Source: CAYVDH01 sp964450355
Lineage (GTDB): Bacteria > Bacteroidota > Bacteroidia > NS11-12g > UBA955
Reading direction: 5' to 3'
Assembly (NCBI GenBank): GCA_964450355.1
Contig: CAYVDH010000029.1
Span: forward strand, 1-25,841
DNA length: 25,841 nt
Shown: positions 15,081 to 23,715 of the stretch, piece after piece
Numbering within the stretch: the stretch's first letter is position 1
Layout: each line of letters starts with the position of its first letter
Notes under the pieces: generated by a model
Databases searched by the model: none
What the model was told of the DNA's origin: nothing
The model's input: the letters and a program-made list of their open reading frames with translations, nothing else
Position numbers and translations under genes: made by a program

Positions 15081-15112
15081 TTTGGAATTAATCTTAAATT
15101 TTACTTTCTTTG
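15081..15112 (+). promoter_or_regulatory. Promoter of the T9SS cargo gene
   Basis: TTTG at 15081-15084, a 20-base spacer, and TTTCTTTG at 15105-15112 (one mismatch to TAnnTTTG), 10 bases before the ATG. Shares the 53-bp divergent intergenic region with the meaB promoter. Confidence 0.5.
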
Positions 15113-15122
15113 TTCAATATAA

Positions 15123-16778
15123 ATGAAAATTAAAAAGAACATTTTTGTATTTTTTATGGTTTTTTCCATAAATTTTTTGGTAGCTCAAGATCAATTAAGG
15201 ATGCATCCAGGAAGTAATTTATACATACATTCCAATGCCGATTTAAGAGTTTTTGGAAATTTTTATAACAACAGCAGCTTAGATAGCTTAAAAGTCATTT
15301 CAACAAATTCTAAACTGACTTTTTATGGTGATTCTTTTGTAAACAATTCTGTTGCAAGAACTGCTGGAAATGGCAATATACATTTTTTGAGACCAAGACC
15401 AGCTCCTTATGCCTCTACTGCTTCACAATATTTAGTGGGAGGTTCAAATGTAGCTTCATTTCCCAATATTTACATTGATAACACAAATGGTGTAAATGTA
15501 GTTCAAACTCATGTTAAAGTAAGAGATAGCGTAGTATTTAACAATGGTCATTTGACTTTAAATGATAATAATTTTACTTTAGGAGCAGGTTATCCTGGGG
15601 TAATAACAGGTTATAATCAAAATAAATATTTTATCACCAATGCTGGTGTGAGTGCAACTTCTGGTTTTTTGATAAGACAAAATATTGGAACTTCTAATGG
15701 AAATATAGATTTCCCAGTTGGTAGAGCTTTATCTGATTACACTCCAGCAAGAATTAACAATACAGGTTCTTCAGATACCTTTGCTGTAAGGGTTTTCCAA
15801 CATGTTTATGAAAATGCTACTTCAGGAAATACATTAGAACTAAATGAATTATCTGTTCAGAGAACTTGGAATATTTTAGAGTCAGTTCCAGGGAGTTCTG
15901 ATGTGGACTTAACACTTCAACATAATGCCAGTACAGAAGGTTCTAAATACATTAATACCAGTAATTATCTTTCAAGATATTGGGGAAGTACTAGTAATAC
16001 TGCATATTTGGATAATTCACTATACTCATATTGGGATTATGCTTCTCCTTCAAATTCCTATTCAAATTCAGCAGGTACTATTGTTAGTTCTGGTACATTT
16101 GGATTGATGTCTAATCGCGCTAATATCACAAGTAATTTTTCTGGAAACACTCAGTATTTTACTAAAGCTAGTTCTATTGCCCCTTTGCCATTAGATGTTA
16201 TAAATTTAAAAGCTTCTTGGACAAATCAATTGAAAAATACTGCTTTGGTAACTTGGGAATCAGTTACTGAAATAAATGTTAAACATTATGTAGTTGAAAG
16301 AAGTTACAATGGTTTTGATTTTGAGTTTGCTGGTCAAGTTCAATCATTAGCTCCAAATGGGAATTCTAATAATCTAATAAGTTATCAATTCATAGACAAT
16401 CAATTAAAATCATCTAGTGAAGCAAATACTGTTTATTACAGATTGATTCAAACAAATGCATTAAATAATCAAAAAATTGTTGGTCCAGTTGATCTCATTA
16501 GAGAAAATGCTTTAGGGTTTGATGTCATTGCTTACCCTAATCCAAGTGTTAATTTTGTTACTTTATTAGTCCCAGCTTCATTCAATAACATCAAAGGCAG
16601 TGTTAACATTGAAATGTACGATGCCATTGGTAAATTAGTATTCAATGAACAAATGGATGTGCAAAATTTATTGTCTGGATATACCATCAATGCTAGCCAA
16701 TTAGCTGAAGGAAATTATCAAATTAAAGTTTCTAGAAACGAATTTTCTAAAACTTTTAAACTGTTAATTTTCCATTAG
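15123..16778 (+). CDS. Secreted protein with type IX secretion C-terminal sorting domain
   Basis: 551 residues. Signal peptide MKIKKNIFVFFMVFSINFLV (cleaved after AQ). Residues about 25-340 are Asn/Ser/Thr-rich with many short strands and read like a beta-helical or adhesin-like passenger. Residues about 350-460 resemble a fibronectin-like domain common before the sorting signal (LKNTALVTWESVTEINVKHY). Residues 471-551 are a type A T9SS C-terminal domain: YPNPS at the start, a middle strand (NIEMYDAIGKLVF), LAEGNYQIKVS and a final strand. It predicts export by Sec, passage through the T9SS outer-membrane pore, CTD removal and surface attachment or release. The cargo's activity is unknown. The stop overlaps the convergent E1 gene by 4 bases. 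Confidence 0.88.
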   Translation: MKIKKNIFVFFMVFSINFLVAQDQLRMHPGSNLYIHSNADLRVFGNFYNNSSLDSLKVISTNSKLTFYGDSFVNNSVARTAGNGNIHFLRPRPAPYASTASQYLVGGSNVASFPNIYIDNTNGVNVVQTHVKVRDSVVFNNGHLTLNDNNFTLGAGYPGVITGYNQNKYFITNAGVSATSGFLIRQNIGTSNGNIDFPVGRALSDYTPARINNTGSSDTFAVRVFQHVYENATSGNTLELNELSVQRTWNILESVPGSSDVDLTLQHNASTEGSKYINTSNYLSRYWGSTSNTAYLDNSLYSYWDYASPSNSYSNSAGTIVSSGTFGLMSNRANITSNFSGNTQYFTKASSIAPLPLDVINLKASWTNQLKNTALVTWESVTEINVKHYVVERSYNGFDFEFAGQVQSLAPNGNSNNLISYQFIDNQLKSSSEANTVYYRLIQTNALNNQKIVGPVDLIRENALGFDVIAYPNPSVNFVTLLVPASFNNIKGSVNIEMYDAIGKLVFNEQMDVQNLLSGYTINASQLAEGNYQIKVSRNEFSKTFKLLIFH

Positions 16779-18820
16779 TATTCTAGGAGTTCTCTTAAAA
16801 TTTCAGTGGTTTTGTCAGCGTTTGGCAACATTTCTTTTTCCAATCCTATATTTAAAGGAATGGCAGGCAAGTTCGCTGAACCTAAAGTAAACACAGGAGC
16901 ATCTAAATATTGAAAACATTCTTTTTGAATTCTTCCAGCTATAGCTTCAGCAAACGAATTTCTCAAGGTTTCTTCAGTTAATACTAATATTTTACCATGT
17001 TTTTTAGCTTGATTCATAATGGCTTCTTCATCGCATGGATTTAATGTTCTTAAGTCTAATATTTCAATTTGGTCATCAAAGTTTTTTGCAGCATTTAATG
17101 CCCAATACACACCCATACCATAAGTAATAACTCCAACAGATTCACCGTAATTTATTGATTTTTCACTGGCATGTTTGACAATCCTAGCTTTGCCTAGTGG
17201 TATAATATAGTTTTCATCTGGTTCAGGACATTTGGCTAATTCTGTTCCTTCCACTTTACTCCAATACAATCCTTTATGTTCAAACATCACCACTGGATTG
17301 GGGTCATAAAATGCGCCTTTCAACAACCCTTTCATATCGGCAGCATTACTTGGGTAACATACTTTAATGCCTTTAATTTGCAAAATGCTACTTTCTACAG
17401 TTCCCGAATGGTAGGGGCCACCTCCACCATAGGCACCAGTAGGAATTCTTATTAAGGATTGAACAGGGTATTTACCCATGCTTAAATAACATGATTTAGA
17501 TAATTCTTCAACTAATTGATTGATACCAGGCCAAATGTAATCTGCAAATTGTATTTCTACAATTGGTTTACAACCTACAGCACTCATTCCAGCAGTAGAA
17601 CCAACAATATACGCTTCTTGAATAGGAGTATTAAACACCCTGCCATTGCCATATTTTTTAGCAAGTGTTGCTGCTTCTCTGAATACACCACCTAATCTGT
17701 ATCCAACATCTTGACCATATAAAAGTGCTTCAGGATGTTTTTTCAATATTTCATCGCAAGCAAATAATGCAGCATCCACCATCACAATTGGGTCTTTGCC
17801 AGTAGGAGTTCTTTCTCCCATTTCTTCTGTAATTGGGCTTGGAGCGAATTCATGTAAATACAAGCTTTCAGGACTTGGGTCAGCAGCATTTACAGCTTTT
17901 TCAAACGACTCAATAATGAATTGATTTTCTTTTTCAAAAATTAAGTTTAATTCATCGTTGCCCATACCTAAATCAAACAAATTCTGTTTTATTTTTTGAT
18001 ATGGATCGTCTTTCATGTCTTCTTCATAATCATCTCTGTACCATTCACTTCTTACTCCACTTGTATGATGTCCCAACAATGGAACTTTAGCATGTAATAA
18101 ATAGGGCTTTCTGTTTTTTCTTACCCATTCAATTGCTGTTTCTACATCTTGATAAGATTCGATAAAATTGCTTCCGTCTGTTCTACTTCTTTTTAAACCC
18201 TTGAAACCTGCAGCAAATTCATAAGCATCCATTGTTCTCATTTCATCTCCACTTGCAGATATTCCCCAATCGTTATCTTGTATTAAAAACAATATAGGTA
18301 ATTCTTTAAGCACAGCCATTTGCAAAGCTTCTGAAACTTCTCCTTCTGTCACTGAACCATCACCTAAACTACATAAAACAATTGGTTTTTCGTTGTTTTG
18401 AAGTAAGCCGTGTTCTTCCTTGTATTTAATGCCATGAGCCATGCCTGTTGCTGGAATAGCTTGCATGCCCGTTGCTGAACTCTGGTGAGGCATTTTTACC
18501 AAGTTATCTCTTTTTAATGAAGGGTGAGAATAATATGTTCTTCCTCCACTAAATGGGTCATCGGCTTTTGCTAATAATTGAAGCATCAACTCATAAGGAG
18601 TCATACCCATAGCCAACAACATGCTCTCGTCTCGGTAATATGGGGCAGCATAATCCATGCTCTGTAATATATAACCCACAGCTAGTTGAATTGCCTCATG
18701 ACCTTTCGAAGTAGAATGAACATATTTCGTAATGGGTCTATTTTTTTCATAAATATCAGCCATAGCTCTGGCTTGACACATGTGTTTATAGGCTTTAAGT
18801 ATGAGTTCTTTGGTTATCAT
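16775..18820 (-). CDS. Fused alpha/beta 2-oxoacid dehydrogenase E1 component (branched-chain type)
   Basis: 681 residues, a single-chain fusion of the two E1 subunits that are separate genes in many bacteria. E1-alpha part (about 1-335): thiamine-diphosphate motif GDGSVTEGEV (153-162) to DNDWGIS (182-188), with GHEAIQLAVGY near 40-50 and YYRDESM near 61-67. E1-beta part (about 345-681): YGQDVGYRLGGVFR (368-381), the cofactor-activating Glu402 (in TPIQEAY), His471 (in GGPYHSGTVES) and a transketolase C-terminal domain (SVGVITYGMGVYWAL). It decarboxylates a 2-oxoacid and passes the acyl group to lipoyl-E2; branched-chain 2-oxoacids are the usual assignment for these Bacteroidota fusions, but pyruvate cannot be excluded. 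E2 and E3 are not nearby. ATG start 34 bases from a good promoter. Confidence 0.93.
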   Translation of the reverse strand: MITKELILKAYKHMCQARAMADIYEKNRPITKYVHSTSKGHEAIQLAVGYILQSMDYAAPYYRDESMLLAMGMTPYELMLQLLAKADDPFSGGRTYYSHPSLKRDNLVKMPHQSSATGMQAIPATGMAHGIKYKEEHGLLQNNEKPIVLCSLGDGSVTEGEVSEALQMAVLKELPILFLIQDNDWGISASGDEMRTMDAYEFAAGFKGLKRSRTDGSNFIESYQDVETAIEWVRKNRKPYLLHAKVPLLGHHTSGVRSEWYRDDYEEDMKDDPYQKIKQNLFDLGMGNDELNLIFEKENQFIIESFEKAVNAADPSPESLYLHEFAPSPITEEMGERTPTGKDPIVMVDAALFACDEILKKHPEALLYGQDVGYRLGGVFREAATLAKKYGNGRVFNTPIQEAYIVGSTAGMSAVGCKPIVEIQFADYIWPGINQLVEELSKSCYLSMGKYPVQSLIRIPTGAYGGGGPYHSGTVESSILQIKGIKVCYPSNAADMKGLLKGAFYDPNPVVMFEHKGLYWSKVEGTELAKCPEPDENYIIPLGKARIVKHASEKSINYGESVGVITYGMGVYWALNAAKNFDDQIEILDLRTLNPCDEEAIMNQAKKHGKILVLTEETLRNSFAEAIAGRIQKECFQYLDAPVFTLGSANLPAIPLNIGLEKEMLPNADKTTEILRELLEY

Positions 18821-18854
18821 TAAAGGAGGCTTGTGTTAATTTTAAATTAAAATG

Positions 18855-18885
18855 CAATTTTACTATAATTAAATTGTTATTCAAA
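18855..18885 (-). promoter_or_regulatory. Promoter of the E1 gene
   Basis: Minus strand: TTTG (18885-18882), 19-base spacer, TAAAATTG (18862-18855; one mismatch to TAnnTTTG), leaving a 34-base leader before the ATG. Same geometry as the promoter at 13527-13557. Confidence 0.55.
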
Positions 18886-18942
18886 TTGTAATTCTGTTTC
18901 TGACTTAATTTTTTGAAAAACAAATTTTTATTAAAAAAATAA

Positions 18943-18950
18943 TATATTCG
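18943..18950 (+). promoter_or_regulatory. Possible -7 element (TATATTCG)
   Basis: TATATTCG has one mismatch to TAnnTTTG and ends 6 bases before the ATG at 18957. No -33 element is seen. The rest of the 136-bp gap 18821-18956 holds the divergent E1 promoter and nothing else I can name. Confidence 0.35.
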
Positions 18951-18956
18951 CATACC

Positions 18957-19619
18957 ATGTATAAGAAATTAAAATTAATTGTTTGCATTCTGTTTTTTTT
19001 ACAAATAAAAGAGTCTTGTTCTCAAGACCTTGAAGCAAGAAAACAAAGTAATTTTGAATTTTTAATGAACATTTCTAATGCCATAAGCCGATTTGCTGGA
19101 AATGGTCCATTAATGAAAGTAGAAGAAGAACCTTTTCTATTTGGATTGAAATACACAGTTAATGAAAAAAAAGGAGCAATTCGATTAGGGCTTAATATGT
19201 TGTACAAAAGAACCAATGACAATTTAAATTCAACACCAAGAAGTACCATTGAAAATTCTTGGTCACCTCTACTTGGATATGAATTTAGAAAACCATTAGG
19301 AAATAAATTTGAATTTTATTGGGGAGCAGATGCGAGATATTACAGCATCAGTTCAAAAACAGATACCAGAGTAAACTCCATCTTAACCTATTCAAGTTAC
19401 AAAAGCAATGGATTTGGTATGGGGCCATTTTGTGGAATTACTTTTAAAATCAATGAATACATCAGTTTGCAAACTGAAGGAAACTTGTATTTTAATCAAG
19501 TTAAAATAGTAAGAGAATTAAGAATAAACAACGACCCAACAGAGACGCTAGAAAATAAAATAGTGAATAGTATTAGCCCTGTAGCACCTTCTTCCATCTT
19601 ATTTGTAATAAAATTTTAA
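18957..19619 (+). CDS. Outer-membrane beta-barrel protein
   Basis: 220 residues. Signal peptide (LKLIVCILFFLQIKESCSQ). The Cys in this stretch is followed by SQ and is not a good lipobox, so cleavage by signal peptidase I after CSQ is likelier. The mature protein has alternating-residue strands (GAIRLGLNMLYKR, FEFYWGADARYYSISS, YISLQTEGNLYFNQV) and ends in ...ILFVIKF with a C-terminal Phe, all typical of an outer-membrane barrel of about eight to ten strands. No specific family recognised. One base separates its stop from the ATG of the next gene, which encodes a similar-looking small barrel, so the two are co-transcribed and could be diverged duplicates or partners. Confidence 0.72.
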   Translation: MYKKLKLIVCILFFLQIKESCSQDLEARKQSNFEFLMNISNAISRFAGNGPLMKVEEEPFLFGLKYTVNEKKGAIRLGLNMLYKRTNDNLNSTPRSTIENSWSPLLGYEFRKPLGNKFEFYWGADARYYSISSKTDTRVNSILTYSSYKSNGFGMGPFCGITFKINEYISLQTEGNLYFNQVKIVRELRINNDPTETLENKIVNSISPVAPSSILFVIKF

Positions 19620-19620
19620 T

Positions 19621-20187
19621 ATGAAATTAATACATTTTATCGCTTTGACCCTTATCCTTAGTTTCTCAATATTGGATGTAAACGCATTTAAAGAAAAAAA
19701 AGGAACAAGATTCGTGGGTTTTGATGGAAATCCCTTGCTTTCCAGAATCATCCCAATGAACAATTTGCAATCAAATACATTTACAGCAAGCATATTAGTT
19801 AGAAGATATAAAGCAAATAACAAAGGATTGAGAATGGGCTATGGCTTAAATTTGAGCAACACCATCGATAACATGTTTTTTAGTGTGGATTACGATAGGA
19901 GATTCAAATTGCGTAAAAACTGGCACTATTTTCATGGATTTGGAACGTCATTAAAATTGTTTTCAGACAATTCATTTTCAGGAGTTTTTCAAGTAAGAAC
20001 TGTGTCTCAACAAAGCTTAGAGCTAGGTTGGCATTGGGGTTTTGAATATAATATAGATAAGGTTTTTTCTGTTTCTACAGAAACAAGTTTAGTTATTGGG
20101 AGGGATTTAAGCGGATTTAGCGAAAATTTTATTAGAATAAATATGCCAATAAGCATTATGCTGCATTTTAAATTGTATGATAATTAA
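19621..20187 (+). CDS. Outer-membrane beta-barrel-like protein, second of a tandem pair
   Basis: 188 residues. Signal peptide MKLIHFIALTLILSFSIL, cleavage after VNA. Repeated amphipathic strands (GLRMGYGLNLSNT, NMFFSVDYDRRF, SLELGWHWGFEYNI, VFSVSTETSLVIG) suggest a small outer-membrane barrel. The C-terminus is ...MLHFKLYDN, so the usual terminal Phe is not the very last residue. It begins one base after the stop of the preceding barrel gene, probably by translational coupling. Function unknown. No terminator is evident in the 39 bases before the next gene, which has its own -7 element. Confidence 0.68.
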   Translation: MKLIHFIALTLILSFSILDVNAFKEKKGTRFVGFDGNPLLSRIIPMNNLQSNTFTASILVRRYKANNKGLRMGYGLNLSNTIDNMFFSVDYDRRFKLRKNWHYFHGFGTSLKLFSDNSFSGVFQVRTVSQQSLELGWHWGFEYNIDKVFSVSTETSLVIGRDLSGFSENFIRINMPISIMLHFKLYDN

Positions 20188-20191
20188 TTTA

Positions 20192-20206
20192 TTTTTATTA
20201 CCTTTG
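20192..20206 (+). promoter_or_regulatory. Promoter -7 region of the di-haem peroxidase gene
   Basis: TACCTTTG at 20199-20206 matches TAnnTTTG, 20 bases before the ATG. The 15-base block TTTTTATTACCTTTG is identical to the ahcY promoter block at 4342-4356. Confidence 0.55.
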
Positions 20207-20226
20207 ATTATCAAAACCTTATTCCA

Positions 20227-21384
20227 ATGAAATTGACTCAAATAAAATTCTATTCATTGTCCCTTATCTCGGCTTTAATTACAATTGTGGCTTGTAATAA
20301 AATCCCAGAATCAAAAACTAATTTTTCAGAAACGCCTAATTTGCCAACAACGCCTTATGATTATTTGCAAATTGAAGAATCTGGAATAAAAAAAGATCTA
20401 AGCTCAATCATCAATGATCAATCTACTCAAACATTTAATATTACAAACCACACAATAGCTTTAGGTAGAGTGTTGTTTTATGACAGAGCTTTAAGTATTA
20501 ATAACTCTGTATCTTGTGGAACCTGCCATAAACAAAGCTTGGCTTTTGCAGACAACTCCGAGTTCAGTATAGGTTTTGCAAATAAATTAACAACAAGGAA
20601 TTCTATGGCAATATTAAATTCAGCAAACAATAACAACATGTTTTGGGATTCAAGAGCCACATCTCCATTCGAAATGTCTCTGATGCCAGTATTTAATCAC
20701 ATTGAAATGGGGATGGAAAGTGATGAAATGTTGGTAAATAAACTAAAAAATAAAACTTATTACACGGAATTATTTAATAAAGCATACAACAGCAGTGAGA
20801 TTACTAAAGAGAAAATATCAACTGCAATTACTCATTTTGTCAGTTCTATTTTTTCAAAACAATCAAAGTTTGATAAAGGACAGTTAAATGATTTTAAAGA
20901 TTTTTCATCGGTGGAATTGTTAGGAAAAGATTTGTTTTTCAGCAGCGATTTAAAATGTTCAGAATGTCATTCTGGGAATAATTTTTCAGCTCCAGATTTT
21001 CCAGGAGGTGCTTATGGTTTTTCAAGTTTTGGACCTGGAAATGATTTTGGTCCTAGAGGTACTGCCAATATTGGACTTGATATGGTTTACCAAGACAATG
21101 GGAGGGGTAACGGGTTGTTTAAAATACCAAGTTTGAGGAACATCGCATTAACAGGTCCCTACATGCACGATGGAAGATTCAAAACATTAGATGAAGTTCT
21201 AGATCATTATAGTCATGGTATTAAAAAACACCCTAATCTTGACCATAAATTTTTGAAAAATAACAAAGTTAAGTCTTTAAATTTAAGTGAGTCAGATAAG
21301 TATGCACTCAAAATGTTTTTAAATACTTTAACAGATTTTCAACTCATCAGTGATAAGAAATTTTCAAATCCATTCTTAAATTAA
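20227..21384 (+). CDS. Di-haem cytochrome c peroxidase / MauG-family lipoprotein
   Basis: 385 residues. Lipobox IVAC (Cys23) anchors it on the periplasmic side. Two haem-binding motifs, CGTCH (97-101) and CSECH (244-248), sit in the domain order of bacterial cytochrome c peroxidases. Other family marks are ALGRVLFYDRALS (78-90), FWDSRA (139-144), PSLRNIALTGPYMHDGRFKT (301-320) with Met313 as candidate distal ligand, and LDEVLDHYSHG. A Met there favours peroxidase over MauG, whose equivalent ligand is Tyr. It would reduce hydrogen peroxide using electrons from small cytochromes. It ends 24 bases before the PBP1C start, with which it may be co-transcribed. The class is secure; the physiological substrate is not. 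Confidence 0.92.
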   Translation: MKLTQIKFYSLSLISALITIVACNKIPESKTNFSETPNLPTTPYDYLQIEESGIKKDLSSIINDQSTQTFNITNHTIALGRVLFYDRALSINNSVSCGTCHKQSLAFADNSEFSIGFANKLTTRNSMAILNSANNNNMFWDSRATSPFEMSLMPVFNHIEMGMESDEMLVNKLKNKTYYTELFNKAYNSSEITKEKISTAITHFVSSIFSKQSKFDKGQLNDFKDFSSVELLGKDLFFSSDLKCSECHSGNNFSAPDFPGGAYGFSSFGPGNDFGPRGTANIGLDMVYQDNGRGNGLFKIPSLRNIALTGPYMHDGRFKTLDEVLDHYSHGIKKHPNLDHKFLKNNKVKSLNLSESDKYALKMFLNTLTDFQLISDKKFSNPFLN

Positions 21385-21408
21385 ATTTCCTATTCTATCT
21401 TTGATGAT

Positions 21409-23715
21409 GTGTTTCTAAACCGTTTGCTTTGCTATTCAGAAAGACTTTTACAAACCTTTAGTGTGTTTGTTTTAATGTTCATGTTGTTTAATGCGATAGC
21501 TCCACTCAAGGTAGATTTAAATTATTCCCAATCTGTTTATTCCAGAGAAGGCAAGTTGCTAAAATCTTTTCTAAATAAAACAGATAAATGGAGAATTAAA
21601 ACACATTGGAAGGATGTAAGTCCTTTGTTTAAAAAAGTAATATTAAATAAAGAAGATAAATATTTTTATTGGCACAGTGGAGTTAATCCTGTTTCAGTGG
21701 TTCAATCCATGCTGTCTAATATTAAATCAAACAAAAGAGTAAGTGGAGCATCCACTATTTCTATGCAAGTTGTGAGATTGTTGCACCCTGCAAAACGAAC
21801 TTTTTTTAATAAATTTTTTGAAATGCTAAGGGCCTTTCAATTAGAACTAAAATACAGCAAAGAAGAAATTTTAGATATTTACATCAATATTTTACCCTAT
21901 GGAGGAAACATAGAAGGAGTTGCCACAGCTTCTGTATTTTATTTCGGTAAAAGCCCTCAAGCACTTAGTTTAAATGAATGCATCATTTTATCTATTATAC
22001 CTAACAAACCAACAAGTTTAAACATTAAAAAATCAACAAATAACATTGAAAAAAGTAAAAAATATTGGTTGAATTTTTTTAAAGAAAAAAACATATTTTC
22101 AGATGCTCTAATCGAAAATGCTTTAGCGGAAGATGTCTATTTAAAAAAGAGAGAATTACCCAATATTGCTCCACATTTATCACTGAAATTAATCAATGAA
22201 AACAAAGACAGTTGCAGTATTTTTTCATCCATTAATTATAACACACAACTTCAATGTGAATCCATATTGAAAAATTATGTAACAAAAATTAAATCCATCA
22301 ATATCAACAATGGCAGCATCATGGTGGTAGAAAACAAAACCAGAAAGGTGATAGCTTATTGTGGTAGTAATGATTTTTACGATGACAAATACCAAGGTCA
22401 AGTGAACGGAATAGAAGGGATTCGTTCACCTGGCAGTGCTTTAAAACCATTCTTATATGCTAATGCCTTTCATATAGGGCTATATACCCCCAATACGATT
22501 GTTTATGATGTCCCAATTAATATTAACAGTTATCAACCTCAAAACTATGACAAATCATTTTTAGGAACTGTTTCAGTTAAGAAAGCTTTAGCATTTTCAT
22601 TAAATATTCCTGCAGTAACTGTATTAAATGAAATGGGTTTGCCTGAATTTATTTCAACACTTAAATCATTTGGTTTTAATGATATTAAATCAAAAAACAT
22701 GGGCTTGAGTTTAGCTTTAGGTGGGTGTGGAGTAACATTGAGTCAATTAGTGACAGCTTATACATCGCTATCGCAATACGGAAAATACCAACCTTTATTA
22801 TACAAAGAGTTTCAAATTAATACAAATTCAATACAGTTGTTAAGTCCAGAATCTGTTTATTTAACTACAGATATTTTAAGTACATTAGTTCGTCCTGATA
22901 TTCCAAGCAGTTATTTTAATAGTACTTATAAAATTCCAAAAATAGCATGGAAAACTGGGACTAGTTTTGGAAGAAAAGATGCGTGGGCAATCGGTTATAA
23001 TAAGGAATATACAATTGGTGTTTGGGTAGGAAATTTTACAGGAGAAGGCGTTGCTAGCCTTAGTGGTGCAGAGTATGCAACTCCCTTGTTGTTTGAATTG
23101 TTTAATGTGATAGATTATCAATCAAAAAAACAATGGTTTGCACCACCTAAAAACATTGATTACAGATATATTTGCCCAAAAACAGGGCATTTATGTCAAA
23201 CTTTTTGTACTGAGAAAATAACAGACATGTTCATAAAAAATGTAACCATTCAAAAATATTGTGACCATGTTGTTCAAGTTTACGTTAACAAAGATAGTTC
23301 AATTAGTTATTGCAACAGTTGCCTACCAGATAATGAGTTTCAGATTAATTCATATAACAATTATCCACCCAATCTGATTAATTTTTATGAAAATGAAAAA
23401 ATAAGTTATTCTAAAATCCCACCACATTCTGAATTGTGTACTAAAGTATATGATAAAAAAGGGCCTATCATTGTTTCTCCAACAGATGAAGCTGAATATT
23501 TAATAGAGGAAAATTCAGGAGCTGAAATGTTGCTGAATGCACAATCAGACAATAAAGCTGGAAAATTATTTTGGTACATCAACAATAAAATGGTGGCAGA
23601 AGCAAAGCCTAATCAACCCATATTTGTAAAGTTGCCTTTGGGAATAGTCAAGATATCTTGTTCAGATGATTTAGGTAGAACTACTTCAATTCAAGTAAAA
23701 ACAAAATTGTTTTAA
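21409..23715 (+). CDS. pbpC: Penicillin-binding protein 1C (bifunctional transglycosylase/transpeptidase)
   Basis: 768 residues. Inner-membrane anchored (helix about 15-31) peptidoglycan synthase of the PBP1C class. GT51 domain (about 60-220): EDKYFYWHSGVNP (82-94, catalytic Glu82), GASTISMQ (113-120), ELKYSKEEILDIYIN. Transpeptidase domain (about 300-560): SALK (Ser343 nucleophile, Lys346), SLN (397-399) and KTG (515-517). The C-terminal part has the Cys-rich YICPKTGHLC segment and the PBP1C terminal beta domain (about 690-768). Start is GTG 24 bases after the peroxidase stop; no ATG occurs before the membrane helix. In many genomes pbpC is beside an alpha-2-macroglobulin gene, which is absent here. 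The stop abuts the convergent gene with no spacer. Confidence 0.95.
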   Translation: MFLNRLLCYSERLLQTFSVFVLMFMLFNAIAPLKVDLNYSQSVYSREGKLLKSFLNKTDKWRIKTHWKDVSPLFKKVILNKEDKYFYWHSGVNPVSVVQSMLSNIKSNKRVSGASTISMQVVRLLHPAKRTFFNKFFEMLRAFQLELKYSKEEILDIYINILPYGGNIEGVATASVFYFGKSPQALSLNECIILSIIPNKPTSLNIKKSTNNIEKSKKYWLNFFKEKNIFSDALIENALAEDVYLKKRELPNIAPHLSLKLINENKDSCSIFSSINYNTQLQCESILKNYVTKIKSININNGSIMVVENKTRKVIAYCGSNDFYDDKYQGQVNGIEGIRSPGSALKPFLYANAFHIGLYTPNTIVYDVPININSYQPQNYDKSFLGTVSVKKALAFSLNIPAVTVLNEMGLPEFISTLKSFGFNDIKSKNMGLSLALGGCGVTLSQLVTAYTSLSQYGKYQPLLYKEFQINTNSIQLLSPESVYLTTDILSTLVRPDIPSSYFNSTYKIPKIAWKTGTSFGRKDAWAIGYNKEYTIGVWVGNFTGEGVASLSGAEYATPLLFELFNVIDYQSKKQWFAPPKNIDYRYICPKTGHLCQTFCTEKITDMFIKNVTIQKYCDHVVQVYVNKDSSISYCNSCLPDNEFQINSYNNYPPNLINFYENEKISYSKIPPHSELCTKVYDKKGPIIVSPTDEAEYLIEENSGAEMLLNAQSDNKAGKLFWYINNKMVAEAKPNQPIFVKLPLGIVKISCSDDLGRTTSIQVKTKLF

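Noticed and set aside
18822..18829. AAAGGAGG on the plus strand just before the E1 gene start, a perfect Shine-Dalgarno-like string.
   Set aside because: It is on the wrong strand: the E1 mRNA carries the complement (CCUCCUUU), and no plus-strand reading frame of any length follows it.
23698..23713. AAAACAA/TTGTTTT inverted repeat at the end of pbpC as a terminator.
   Set aside because: The loop would be 2 bases and the stem has one G-C pair, so it cannot form a stable hairpin.
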